The position numbers were made by a program, and so were the translations under genes. Shown here piece by piece: positions 35,322 to 43,876 of a stretch of DNA of 64,000 nucleotides. The notes under the pieces are model-generated. The model searched no databases. It saw only the letters and a list, made by a program, of their open reading frames with translations, and had not been told where the DNA came from. Numbering within the stretch: position 1 is the first letter of the stretch; each line of letters starts with the position of its first letter. Source of the stretch: Gammaproteobacteria bacterium (GTDB lineage Bacteria; Pseudomonadota; Gammaproteobacteria; Steroidobacterales; Steroidobacteraceae); the NCBI GenBank assembly GCA_003164785.1, contig PLUE01000017.1:83554-147553 (forward strand), given 5' to 3'.

Positions 35322-36244
35322 TCGACCTCCTTGAACGCCTGCGTCACATTGTGGCCGTGGTAGTCGTCGAACAACTTCCACCTGCCGCGCTCGGACTGTC
35401 CCACGGTGGCCACGGCTGTGCCGATGTCCAGGCCCCGCTTCACGGCGACCCGCGTCTCGCGCAGCACCACGTCCAGATACCGCTCCAGATCGGCGGTGGC
35501 ACCCGGCCAGCTTACGCTCACCGGCCCATGTCCGGGTACTGCGCGTCGCGCCGCAACCGTTTTCAGGAGCGCCAGTTCGTTCTGCCATCCTTTGATGTTC
35601 CCATCCAGGGCGGGAACCCGTCCGACGAACAGCAGGTCTCCCGTCAACAGCGTGCCGCTGACCGGGTCGAACACCGATAGATCGCAGTCCGAGTGCGCGA
35701 CGCCGTGTGCGGTGAGCAGCAGAACCCGGTCGCCGAGATCAATCCGCGCGCGGGCGTCGATCAACCGGGTCGGCGCCACGAGCGGTCCTGCGTGGCCCTT
35801 GCCGAGAATGGCCTCGAGCGTCGCACGATAGTAGTCGCCACGCTGCGCCATGGCGTTCGGCAGCCGGGCGTGGCCGATGAACTGCGGTTTGTCCCGCTCG
35901 AACGCGCCGGCGCCGAAGATATGATCCGGGTGGACGTGCGACATCACCACGTGACGAATCGGCAGGGTCGTGATCTCGCGTATTCGCGCGCGCAGACGCT
36001 CCCCATCGGCGAGGCAGCCGCCCGGATCGACGACGGCGACCGCATCGCGCCCCACGATGAATGCCGCATTGGCGATCGCATCGCCATTGGCGGCGCTCGC
36101 ATCCTCGTCGAGGCCACGACGCACGTGAACGCCCGGGGCGATGGCTGTCGTGACCAGCGACGTAGGATCCGCCTGCGAGCGCCCGGCAATTCCCACGGCG
36201 CACAGGATGCCGACGCCCCCCAACAACACCTCGCGGCGGAACAT
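35312..36244 (-). CDS. Quinoprotein relay system zinc metallohydrolase (MBL fold)
   Basis: 310 residues with a signal peptide (LLGGVGILCAVGIAGRSQA). The metallo-beta-lactamase zinc motif HVHPDH is at about 99-104, with H-G-V-A-H-S-D and the VPGHGPVS block providing later ligands. The set of this enzyme, a SoxYZ-like carrier and a CXXCW protein defines the quinoprotein relay accessory group. ATG 36244 starts the family alignment; the frame is open upstream without similarity. The natural substrate is unknown. Confidence 0.88.
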   Translation of the reverse strand: MFRREVLLGGVGILCAVGIAGRSQADPTSLVTTAIAPGVHVRRGLDEDASAANGDAIANAAFIVGRDAVAVVDPGGCLADGERLRARIREITTLPIRHVVMSHVHPDHIFGAGAFERDKPQFIGHARLPNAMAQRGDYYRATLEAILGKGHAGPLVAPTRLIDARARIDLGDRVLLLTAHGVAHSDCDLSVFDPVSGTLLTGDLLFVGRVPALDGNIKGWQNELALLKTVAARRAVPGHGPVSVSWPGATADLERYLDVVLRETRVAVKRGLDIGTAVATVGQSERGRWKLFDDYHGHNVTQAFKEVEWE

Positions 36245-36251
36245 GCGCCGA

Positions 36252-36998
36252 TCAGCCGCCCTTGCGGCACACCATGAGGATTTCATCGACGTCATTGGTC
36301 TCGATCATGCCGGTGTGAAAGTCGAGCTTCTTCTGGAATCGAAGTCCCAGCGGCATGAAGGCTCTGTTGTACCACCACAGGGCGCGCTCGCGATGATTGA
36401 TGAGCCACCACATGCCGACATCGAGAAGCCGCGATGACTTCGGCTGCATTCCAAACACGGCGCTCTTCTCGACGACCAGACCATGCGCACCCAGCTTGCC
36501 GCACAGCCCATCGGGCTCATAGCGCCGCCGATGGCCGACGAAGTCGTCGAACGGGGTCCATCGCGTCGGATGCAGTGGAACGGAAAGCAGCAGAACGGCG
36601 CCGGGCTTGGCCACGCGGCATATCTCCGCCAATGCCCCATCGTCGTCATCGACGTGCTCGACGATGTCGAGGGCGCACACCAGATCGAAGCTGTTGCCGG
36701 CGAAGGGCAGCGCGGTCACCTGGCTCAAGGTCACCGACGCGCCGCGGCCCCGCAGCTTGGCCAGCGCCGGCTCGCTGATGTCCACGAACTCGGTGTTCTC
36801 GAGCGGCAGTCGCGGGCGCAGCCCCGGCGCTACTTCCAGCTGGCGGCCGCCGTGCGGCAAGAGGGATTGCACCAGCGGCCAGGTATTGAAGCGGTCAGCT
36901 TCCACCAGCTTGGCGCCCGACCACAGCGAATCGTAATAATGGCGGTTGACGTCAAGAAGCTCTCCTGCGCTACGCACCTGCGAACCCGGCTGAATCAT
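36252..36998 (-). CDS. Class I SAM-dependent methyltransferase
   Basis: 248 residues. SAM-binding elements are QLEVAPGLRPRLPL (motif I, a little unusual: E-V-A-P-G in place of the Gly-rich E-x-G-x-G), VDISEPAL (motif II), FDLVCALDIVEHVDDDDGAL (motif III) and GAVLLLSVPLH. It resembles Methyltransf_11 proteins. It ends 7 bases upstream of the metallohydrolase start, so it may be the first gene of that leftward operon. Target unknown. Confidence 0.88.
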   Translation of the reverse strand: MIQPGSQVRSAGELLDVNRHYYDSLWSGAKLVEADRFNTWPLVQSLLPHGGRQLEVAPGLRPRLPLENTEFVDISEPALAKLRGRGASVTLSQVTALPFAGNSFDLVCALDIVEHVDDDDGALAEICRVAKPGAVLLLSVPLHPTRWTPFDDFVGHRRRYEPDGLCGKLGAHGLVVEKSAVFGMQPKSSRLLDVGMWWLINHRERALWWYNRAFMPLGLRFQKKLDFHTGMIETNDVDEILMVCRKGG

Positions 36999-37062
36999 GC
37001 GGGCACTCTAGCATCCCTCTCCGGCAAACCACAGGCGGAACACACACCCGCGCCAAATTCCG

Positions 37063-39045
37063 TTAAGCGCCCCCGGCGGCGAACGCGGCCAGCATGTCTT
37101 CCTCATCATCGGGGTGCGCGACGTTGTCGCCGAGCAGCAGCATGCATTCCTCGGCGGGCATGGGTCGTGCGAACAAGAACCCCTGCCCCACCATGCAGCC
37201 CAGCTTGCGCAGGATTTCCACCTGTTGATAGCCCTCGATGCCTTCGGCGACGACCTGGATCTGCAAGTGGCGCGCGATGTCGATGATCGCGCTCACGATC
37301 GCAAGATCGCTCGAATCCGTGACGAGGTCGCGCACGAAGCTGCGGTCGATCTTGAGGGAATCGACGCGCCAATTCTTCAGGTAGCTCAGGCTGGAATAAC
37401 CCGTGCCGAAATCATCGATGGCGATCTTGATGCCCATGTCGCGCAACCGTCCCAGCGTGTCCTGACTCTTCTCGCCCATCTTGACCTGGCTGTTGTCGAA
37501 CACCGCGCGCTCGGTCATCTCGAGCTGCAGCATCTCAGGCCGCAGATTGTGGGTCTTGAGCAGCGTGGAAATCGTGGATTGAAACTCGCCCCGCTGCAGC
37601 TGCGCAGGGGCGACATTCAACGACACGGGCACGAGTGCCACGCCCGCGCGGCGCCACGCGCTCATGGTCTGCAGGGCGCGATGCAGCACGAAATTACCCA
37701 TCGGAACGATGAGCCCCGTCTCCTCGGCCACGGGAATGAATTGATCGGCCGGAATCATTCCGTGTACCGGATGACGCCAGCGCATCAGCGCCTCGAGTCC
37801 CACGATCTTGCGCGTGGTCAGGTTGACGAACGGCTGATAATGCACATCGAGTTGCTTGAGGCGCAGCGCCTCGCGCAGCGACGCTTCCATCGCCACCCGG
37901 TGCTTCAATTTCCGGTTCATGGCGTGGCTGAACAGCTGCACGTTGTTGCGGCCGCGATCCTTCGCTTGGTACATGGCTGTATCGGCGTGTTTGAGCAATT
38001 CCCCCATGTCGGCGCCATCGCGCGGAAACAGGCTCACGCCGACACTGCCGGTGGTTTGCAGCGGATGGTGATCGATGACGATCGGACGATTGAGGGACGC
38101 GACGATGCGCGCCGCGCCCTGCGTTACCTCATCGTAAGACTTCAAATTGCGGAACACCACCACGAACTCGTCGCCGCCCATGCGGATCACGACGTCGGAA
38201 TCCCGCACGCAGGCCCGAACCCGGCTGGCGACTTCCTTCAAGAGTTTGTCGCCGGTTTCATGGCCGCGGGTGTCATTGATGTGCTTGAAGCGGTCGAGGT
38301 CCAGGAAGACCACTCCCAGCATGGCGTTGGCGGCCCGCGCCTCGAGGATCGCCTGCGGCAGGAAACTCGCGAGATGATGCCGGTTCGGCAGGCCGGTCAG
38401 TTGATCGTGATGGGCCATGCGATCCAGCCGCTGTTGATTGTCGATCAGCTGCTGCTCCACTTTACGCCGCACCGATATGTCATGCGTCACGTAGACCAGC
38501 ACGCCCCCGCCGTCGACCTCGAGGTTGTTGCAGCGCACCTCGATGTCGACGAGAACCCCGCTCTTGCAGCGCTGTTGCATGCTGAGTGCCAATCGCGAAT
38601 CGACGTTGCGCAGGCGGCCGAGCACGGCCTCGGGCGAGGCGGTGCCGTCGGCGAAAAGATCCGTCAACGTCAACGCTGCCGTCTCCTCTTCCGTGTAGCC
38701 GAGGCGCGCCAGAAAAGCAGGATTGCAGTACTGCACGCGCAGCGTGGCCGAATCGACGATGACGATGCCATCATTGGTTTGATCGATGATGGCCTTGTAA
38801 CGCGCATCGACGGCGCGCTGCCGCCGAAAATGTCCGCGGATGGTGTAGAAGATGCCCGCGGCGAGCGCCGCGAGCAATGCCGCCGCCCCGCCCACCAGCG
38901 CTGCGACGGAAGCGACACTCCAATGCGATGCCACCGCCCGCCCGGTGACCGCGAACGCCAGAGCACACACCCCGAGCGTCGCACCCACCATGCTGAGTCG
39001 TATCGGCCGATCAAGCGGGATCAAGCCCCTCAATACATTGAACAT
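37063..39045 (-). CDS. Membrane PAS-GGDEF-EAL protein (c-di-GMP synthesis/degradation)
   Basis: 660 residues: two membrane helices (about 15-70), PAS (80-195), GGDEF (205-375) and EAL (385-640). The cyclase motif GGDEF at 290-294 is intact, preceded by an RDSD inhibitory I-site at 281-284. The phosphodiesterase EAL at 418-420 and DDFGTG near 556 are also intact, so the protein could either make or degrade c-di-GMP depending on signals sensed by the membrane/PAS part. It stands alone with its own AT-rich upstream region. Confidence 0.95.
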   Translation of the reverse strand: MFNVLRGLIPLDRPIRLSMVGATLGVCALAFAVTGRAVASHWSVASVAALVGGAAALLAALAAGIFYTIRGHFRRQRAVDARYKAIIDQTNDGIVIVDSATLRVQYCNPAFLARLGYTEEETAALTLTDLFADGTASPEAVLGRLRNVDSRLALSMQQRCKSGVLVDIEVRCNNLEVDGGGVLVYVTHDISVRRKVEQQLIDNQQRLDRMAHHDQLTGLPNRHHLASFLPQAILEARAANAMLGVVFLDLDRFKHINDTRGHETGDKLLKEVASRVRACVRDSDVVIRMGGDEFVVVFRNLKSYDEVTQGAARIVASLNRPIVIDHHPLQTTGSVGVSLFPRDGADMGELLKHADTAMYQAKDRGRNNVQLFSHAMNRKLKHRVAMEASLREALRLKQLDVHYQPFVNLTTRKIVGLEALMRWRHPVHGMIPADQFIPVAEETGLIVPMGNFVLHRALQTMSAWRRAGVALVPVSLNVAPAQLQRGEFQSTISTLLKTHNLRPEMLQLEMTERAVFDNSQVKMGEKSQDTLGRLRDMGIKIAIDDFGTGYSSLSYLKNWRVDSLKIDRSFVRDLVTDSSDLAIVSAIIDIARHLQIQVVAEGIEGYQQVEILRKLGCMVGQGFLFARPMPAEECMLLLGDNVAHPDDEEDMLAAFAAGGA

Positions 39046-39220
39046 AATAATGGACTAGTCGATTACTTAATCAGGTCCAATTATGTTCGTTGCACCATGG
39101 AGTGGTTGGAATACGCCGCACAGTCTGCGGACGAAAGTAGCGACGCACGACGCACTGTGGCCAGGTTGAAAGGCGCACGCAGCAAGATTAGGGGAAAGCC
39201 GTACCCGGCCAAGCGATCGG

Positions 39221-39982
39221 TTAAATCGCGAGGCGGCGGATATACTCGTGCCGTCGCTTGGTTGACTTGACGTGGCTTCCATCGAGCGCATCCGGCTCGG
39301 TGGCCGCCAACAGATCCTCGATCACACGCGCCAGATGATCGCGCATCGCCGCCCGGGCGGCCTTCGGATCATGCTTGCGAAGGGCGTCGAGGATGCGCCG
39401 ATGTTCGCTCACCCGCGGCTGCACGCCGACGCGGCGGGCGCGCTCCAGCATGTAGACGCAGAGCGGTGACTTGTGCCGCATGTCCAACAGATTTTCGATG
39501 ACAGTGGCGATCGCGGTGTTGCGGGTCGCGCGCGCGATCGCGATGTGAAACCGCCGGTCCGCGGTCCAATCTTGTTGCTTGCGCGCGTTCTCGTCGACCA
39601 TCTCGGCAACGATGCGCTCCAACTCTTCCAAGCGATCATCGCTGATGGTCGTGGCAGCCAGTGCCGCGGCTTCGCCCTCGAAGAGGCGGCGCGCCTCGGT
39701 CAGTTCGAACGCACCGATGTCCAGATCGCCGCCCCCCTCTGTCGGAGGTTTGTCGGTGACGTAGATACCCGACCCGTGCCGGGATTCGGCCAACCCGCGG
39801 ATCTCGAGCGAGATCATGGCCTCGCGGATGGTGGGCCGACTCACTTTGAATGTGGCCGCCAGATCCCGCTCCGATGGCAGTCTTTCGCCGGGCTTGTATC
39901 TGCCGGACATGATGGACGCCATGATCGTACTCGCGACTTGCTGATAGAGCTTGCGGGTATCGGAGGTGGTGTTCATTCTCAT
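39221..39982 (-). CDS. GntR-family transcriptional regulator, FadR subfamily
   Basis: 253 residues. The N-terminal winged helix (YQQVASTIMASIMSGRYKPGERLPSERDLAATFKVSRPTIREAMISLE, in part, residues 12-75) binds DNA; the C-terminal FCD domain has the metal-binding Asp/His pattern (DRRFHIAIARAT, SEHRRILDALRKHD). These regulators sense organic acids or sugars. ATG 39982 has GGGGAAG upstream. It is divergent from xdhC over 74 bases, so it may control that gene. Confidence 0.92.
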   Translation of the reverse strand: MRMNTTSDTRKLYQQVASTIMASIMSGRYKPGERLPSERDLAATFKVSRPTIREAMISLEIRGLAESRHGSGIYVTDKPPTEGGGDLDIGAFELTEARRLFEGEAAALAATTISDDRLEELERIVAEMVDENARKQQDWTADRRFHIAIARATRNTAIATVIENLLDMRHKSPLCVYMLERARRVGVQPRVSEHRRILDALRKHDPKAARAAMRDHLARVIEDLLAATEPDALDGSHVKSTKRRHEYIRRLAI

Positions 39983-40052
39983 GAATCTTGACCGCTTCCC
40001 CGGCGGATGGCAATTATCCGCGACGCCAGCGTGCATACTTTGCGACAATACA

Positions 40053-40062
40053 ATGCATGCAT
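40053..40062. promoter_or_regulatory. Palindrome ATGCATGCAT at the xdhC start
   Basis: A perfect 10-base palindrome covers the XdhC start codon, in the 74-base gap between the divergent FadR-type regulator and xdhC. It may be an operator for the regulator; a chance palindrome cannot be excluded. Confidence 0.25.
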
Positions 40063-41157
40063 GGGGTAGCACGACGAAAAGTACGGCTCGATACGAGCCT
40101 CGAATCATTGCTGGACCGTGCGCCGCGGAACTCCGACCCCAAAGTGCTGGCCACGGTCGTGGCGACGGCCGGGTCGACCTACCGCAAGCCCGGCGCCCGC
40201 ATGCTCATCATGGCGGACGGCACGTATCTCGGACTGTTGAGCGGCGGCTGCCTGGAGGCGGATCTCAGCACCCACGCGAGATCGGTGCTTGAAAGCGGCA
40301 TCCCAAGGGCGGTCGAATACGACATGCGGGGCCCCGACGATATCCTCTTCGGCATCGGCGCGGGCTGCGAAGGGGCGATGCGGGTATTGCTGGAGCCGGC
40401 GGGGCCCGGCAGTTTGGCGGCGGGCGCCCTGGCCGGCGCCGCTGGCATGACCGGCGCCGGCCAGCCGACATCGCTGGTGGCCGTGCATGAGTCGGCCGAC
40501 CTGCCATTGGGAACCTACGATGCCGGCGCCCTCCTGCCCGCGGAACTGGTGTCGGCAGCCCAAAGCGCGCTCGCGGACGGCGTATCGCGCGACATCAAAT
40601 GGCATACGGGCGAGCGACGTACCCGGGCCTTCGTCCAGTATCTGGCGCCGCCGCCCCACCTTCTGATCTGCGGCGCGGGGCCGGATGCGCAACCGGTGGC
40701 GAATACGGCGCTTTCACTCGGATGGCGGGTCACCATCGTGGACCATCGTCCCGCGTATGCCATCCCGGAGCGCTTCCCCGCTGCGAAGGTACTGCGCAGC
40801 GACGCACGCCAGCTGCGCTCCGTCGTGGCGCTCGATCAATGCCATGCGGCGGTCGTCATGAGCCACCATCTGACCTCGGACGTCACGTACCTGCGCGAAC
40901 TCGCCGCGGCGGGCACACCGGATTACGTCGGGTTGCTCGGGCCGGCCGCGCGTCGGCAGCGCATTTCACAGGAACTCGGCGCCGACGTCGCCGAGAAGCT
41001 ACGCTTCCGGATCCGCGGGCCCGTGGGCATCGATATCGGAGCCGTCACGCCGGAAGGCATCGCGCTCGCCATCGTCAGTCAGATTCACGCGGCGTTGTCG
41101 GACCCACGGAATGCCGCCGATGCATACCACGGGAACGGCGAGAGCAATCCACGATAG
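40057..41157 (+). CDS. XdhC family protein (xanthine dehydrogenase accessory factor type)
   Basis: 366 residues. XdhC proteins bind and mature the molybdenum cofactor for insertion into xanthine or CO dehydrogenase-type enzymes. N-terminal VLATVVATAGSTYRKPGARMLI and LSGGCLEADL form the XdhC/CoxI domain; the C-terminal Rossmann domain has LLICGAGPDAQPVANTALSLGWRVTIVDHRP and ALDQCHAAVVMSHH (in part), ending GPVGIDIGAVTPEGIALAI. No molybdenum hydroxylase gene is nearby in the window. ATG 40057 fits the family; the frame extends upstream without similarity. Confidence 0.92.
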   Translation: MHGVARRKVRLDTSLESLLDRAPRNSDPKVLATVVATAGSTYRKPGARMLIMADGTYLGLLSGGCLEADLSTHARSVLESGIPRAVEYDMRGPDDILFGIGAGCEGAMRVLLEPAGPGSLAAGALAGAAGMTGAGQPTSLVAVHESADLPLGTYDAGALLPAELVSAAQSALADGVSRDIKWHTGERRTRAFVQYLAPPPHLLICGAGPDAQPVANTALSLGWRVTIVDHRPAYAIPERFPAAKVLRSDARQLRSVVALDQCHAAVVMSHHLTSDVTYLRELAAAGTPDYVGLLGPAARRQRISQELGADVAEKLRFRIRGPVGIDIGAVTPEGIALAIVSQIHAALSDPRNAADAYHGNGESNPR

Positions 41158-41277
41158 GTAGTCCCAGACTCCGTCGGCCGCATGCGAATCCTGACAGAAC
41201 GAATCAACATGAGCATGCTTCGTACTTCCATATGCAAATCGTTGCAGATAAGCAACGCATTGCGCTGCATCGTGGGA

Positions 41278-41305
41278 TTGCTGAATTGCGCGGCTCGCGT
41301 AGAAT
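41278..41305 (+). promoter_or_regulatory. Candidate sigma-70 promoter for the lipoprotein hydrolase-OmpW pair
   Basis: TTGCTG and TAGAAT are separated by 16 bases, about 100 bases upstream of the hydrolase ATG. A further inverted repeat GTTGC-N6-GCAAC lies at 41241-41256. The 250-base gap 41158-41407 shows no gene. Confidence 0.35.
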
Positions 41306-41407
41306 TGCCGCGACACGGGCTGGCACCCGCAATACAACAACGAATACCGGGTAAACGGCTGGGAGTACATCTACTTGTATCGTTTAAGCGGCAGACGGGA
41401 GACAACA

Positions 41408-43036
41408 ATGATCAGACATATCAGGCCCCTGGGGATCGCACTCCTGGCCGTCCTCGTGACGGCTTGCGGCACCAGTTCGCAGACATCACAGACGAGCCAA
41501 TCCATCACGCCGGGAACCCTGGCGGTAAATCCCCCGTTCCGCATCGCCTCCTTGAACGCGGCCGCGTTGACCGCCGAACTCGGCGCCTCGTCCACGGGCG
41601 CCGAGCTGCTGGCCATTACCGGCGCCCCCAGCTGCGGCGTGGATTTCTACTACCTCAAGTTCTGGACGGTCGGCGGCGCCAATGAGGCGACCCAGTCCTC
41701 CGGCGCGCTGATGGTCCCGACCGGCGGCGCCGGTTGCAGCGGTCCCCGCCCGATCGTCCTGTATGCGCACGGCACCAATCCGAATCAGGCGCTCAACATC
41801 GCCGACCCCACGAATACGACCAATACCGAAGGTATCTTGATCGCGGCGATGTTCGCCGCCCAGGGCTACATCGTCGTCGCGCCGAACTACGCCGGCTACG
41901 ACATTTCGACTCTTGGCTACCATCCCTTCCTGGACGCGACGCAACAGTCCGGCGAGATGATGAACATTCTGACCGCCGCCCGCACCGCCCTGCCCAACAC
42001 GTTGAGCAAAGCCACCAGCGACAACGGCCAGTTGTTCGTCACGGGATACTCGGAAGGCGGCCATGTGGCGATGGCGACGCAGCGCGCCCTGCAGGCTGCG
42101 GGCGCGACCGTCACCGCCGCCGCGCCGTTGTCGGGCCCCTATGCGCTCGAAGCGTTCGGCGACGCGATCTTCTTCGGCAGCGTCAACCTGGGCTCGACGG
42201 TATTCGCGCCGCTGCTGGTGTCGAGCTACCAACACGAGTACGGCAACATTTACGCCGCGACCACGGACATCTTCTCACCCACGTATGCCACCGGCATCGA
42301 CACGCTGCTGCCGAGCACGACCCCGATCGATACCCTGTTCGCCAACGGGGCGTTGCCGGAGACCGCGTTGTTCGACAGCACCACGCCGGTCGTGAGCATC
42401 CCGGGCGAGGCGGCATTATCGGCGGCGTTGACAGCCGCGTTGGCGGTCCCCAGCAATGCGGCCAATCCGGACACCCCGTTGTTCCAGGCGGGATTCGGAT
42501 CGCCGTTTCTCGTCGTCAACGACTATCGAGTCTCGTACGCGGTGGATGCGGCGACGAATCCGGATGGCGCCCTGCCTTCGCCGACCACCGGCTTGCCCTC
42601 GCCGGGCGCGCCGTTGGCTGCCACGGCGCCGACCCAGACCCTGCGTCTGGCGTTGTACAACAACGATCTTCGTAATGGCGCCTGGGCGCCCACGTCGCCC
42701 ACGCTCTTGTGCGGCGGGGATGAAGACCCGACCGTGTTCTTCAGCTTGAACACCGGGACGATGGCCGCATTCTGGCCCGCCGAGGTCGCGGCGGGCCTCA
42801 TCACGGTGCTCGACGTGAACGCGTCGCCCTCGGGGAATTTCGCCGCGGTGCAGACGGGATTCATCGAAAGCCAGGCGGCGCTCCTGGCGTTTTATCAAAC
42901 CTCGGCCGGTGGCGGTTTGTCGCTCGCGGCCGCCGAGGAGCAATTGGTGGAGGGCTATCACAGCGCGGTTGCACCGTTCTGCGCGGTCGCCGCCCGGTCC
43001 TTCTTCAGCCAGTTCCTAGGGGGTCAGTCGTCATGA
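41408..43036 (+). CDS. Lipoprotein alpha/beta hydrolase (secretory lipase-like)
   Basis: 542 residues. A lipobox signal (VTACGTSS, Cys near 18) predicts a lipid-anchored envelope protein. The hydrolase core has the oxyanion region IVLYAHGTNPN, YIVVAPNYAGYD and the nucleophile elbow GYSEGGHVA near 216-224 (GxSxG); GGDEDPTVFF is a likely acid region, and EGYHSAVAPFC near 520 a likely catalytic His. The arrangement resembles fungal-type secretory lipases and PHB depolymerase-like enzymes. Substrate probably an ester; its stop overlaps ompW by ATGA, so the two are coupled. Confidence 0.85.
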   Translation: MIRHIRPLGIALLAVLVTACGTSSQTSQTSQSITPGTLAVNPPFRIASLNAAALTAELGASSTGAELLAITGAPSCGVDFYYLKFWTVGGANEATQSSGALMVPTGGAGCSGPRPIVLYAHGTNPNQALNIADPTNTTNTEGILIAAMFAAQGYIVVAPNYAGYDISTLGYHPFLDATQQSGEMMNILTAARTALPNTLSKATSDNGQLFVTGYSEGGHVAMATQRALQAAGATVTAAAPLSGPYALEAFGDAIFFGSVNLGSTVFAPLLVSSYQHEYGNIYAATTDIFSPTYATGIDTLLPSTTPIDTLFANGALPETALFDSTTPVVSIPGEAALSAALTAALAVPSNAANPDTPLFQAGFGSPFLVVNDYRVSYAVDAATNPDGALPSPTTGLPSPGAPLAATAPTQTLRLALYNNDLRNGAWAPTSPTLLCGGDEDPTVFFSLNTGTMAAFWPAEVAAGLITVLDVNASPSGNFAAVQTGFIESQAALLAFYQTSAGGGLSLAAAEEQLVEGYHSAVAPFCAVAARSFFSQFLGGQSS

Positions 43037-43728
43037 AACTCAACATCCGTTTGCTGACCGCTGCCGTCGCCGGACTGCTCCTCTGTTCCGCGGCCTCCGC
43101 CGACGATGAGATCTGGGGCAACAGCTTTCGACTCGGCGCGTATTCGGTGTTCTATCACACCGACGCAACCGACCTGAAGGGCCCCTACGTGCCGGCAGGC
43201 GTCAACTTCAAGGCCGAGGATCTGGAGACGCTGTACGTTGGGTATGTCCGCCGCATTTCATCGGCGTTCGACCTTGAACTGGCGCTCGGTTACCCCCCGC
43301 TCAGCAAGGTGGAGGGCCGCGGGCCTGCCACGGTGGGTTCGGTGCCGTACAACGGCCAGGTGATTTCGTCGGCCCGCTGGCTGTCCCCCACGCTGCTGTT
43401 CGAATACAAGTTCCTTCCGGAAACCGCGAAGTTACGCCCCTACATCGGCGTCGGCGTGAACTACACGGCATTCTACGACCGCGATTCCAACGCCCAGGGC
43501 AACGCCGCGAACGGTGGCCCCACCCGCATATCGCTGACGTCGTCCATCGGACCGGTCGGGACGCTGGGACTGGCGTGGAACGTGACGGGACACTGGCATA
43601 TGTATACGTCGTACTCGATTTCCCGGGTCAACACGGACATCACCACCAACACGGCCGGCGTCGAGCGCACCGCGCAGCTCAAGTTCGGACCGCAAGCCTG
43701 GGTCGTGTCGGGCGGCTACTCCTTCTGA
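43033..43728 (+). CDS. OmpW-family outer-membrane protein
   Basis: 231 residues with a signal peptide (LLTAAVAGLLLCSAASA). The OmpW pattern is clear: FRLGAYSVFYHTDATDLKGPYVPAGVNFKAED at the start, LELALGYPPLS, SPTLLFEYKFLP, LRPYIGVGVNYTAFYD and a final barrel strand ending VSGGYSF with terminal Phe. OmpW forms an eight-stranded barrel for small hydrophobic molecules, which suits its coupling with an esterase-like lipoprotein. A strong hairpin follows directly. Confidence 0.93.
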   Translation: MKLNIRLLTAAVAGLLLCSAASADDEIWGNSFRLGAYSVFYHTDATDLKGPYVPAGVNFKAEDLETLYVGYVRRISSAFDLELALGYPPLSKVEGRGPATVGSVPYNGQVISSARWLSPTLLFEYKFLPETAKLRPYIGVGVNYTAFYDRDSNAQGNAANGGPTRISLTSSIGPVGTLGLAWNVTGHWHMYTSYSISRVNTDITTNTAGVERTAQLKFGPQAWVVSGGYSF

Positions 43729-43782
43729 TGTTCGCGTGATGCGCGTGTCGCCCCGAGCGTCACGCGCATCACCGCCGAACAT
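43728..43782 (+). terminator. Long hairpin terminator after ompW
   Basis: Inner arms TGATGCGCGTG (43737-43747) and CACGCGCATCA (43761-43771) are perfect; outer arms ATGTTCG (43728-43734) and CGAACAT (43776-43782) extend the stem across a small internal loop. It starts at the last base of the ompW stop codon. No U-run follows, so it may stabilise the mRNA end or work with Rho. Confidence 0.6.
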
Positions 43783-43876
43783 GCTGCAATGCGAAAAATC
43801 GCCTGCCAGCCCGCTCTCGCGCCCAACTCGCCGCTACATCATACTGGCGCATCCTCGTCCGGAGTCGGCTTGAGCT

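Noticed and set aside
39046..39220. Short plus-strand frame MEWLEYAAQSADE...
   Set aside because: No ribosome site or similarity; more likely the promoter and upstream region of the GGDEF-EAL gene, which contains the small palindrome GATTA-CT-TAATC at 39061-39072.
37114..39270. 718-codon plus-strand open frame
   Set aside because: Shadow of the PAS-GGDEF-EAL gene; no domain, unusual amino-acid composition.
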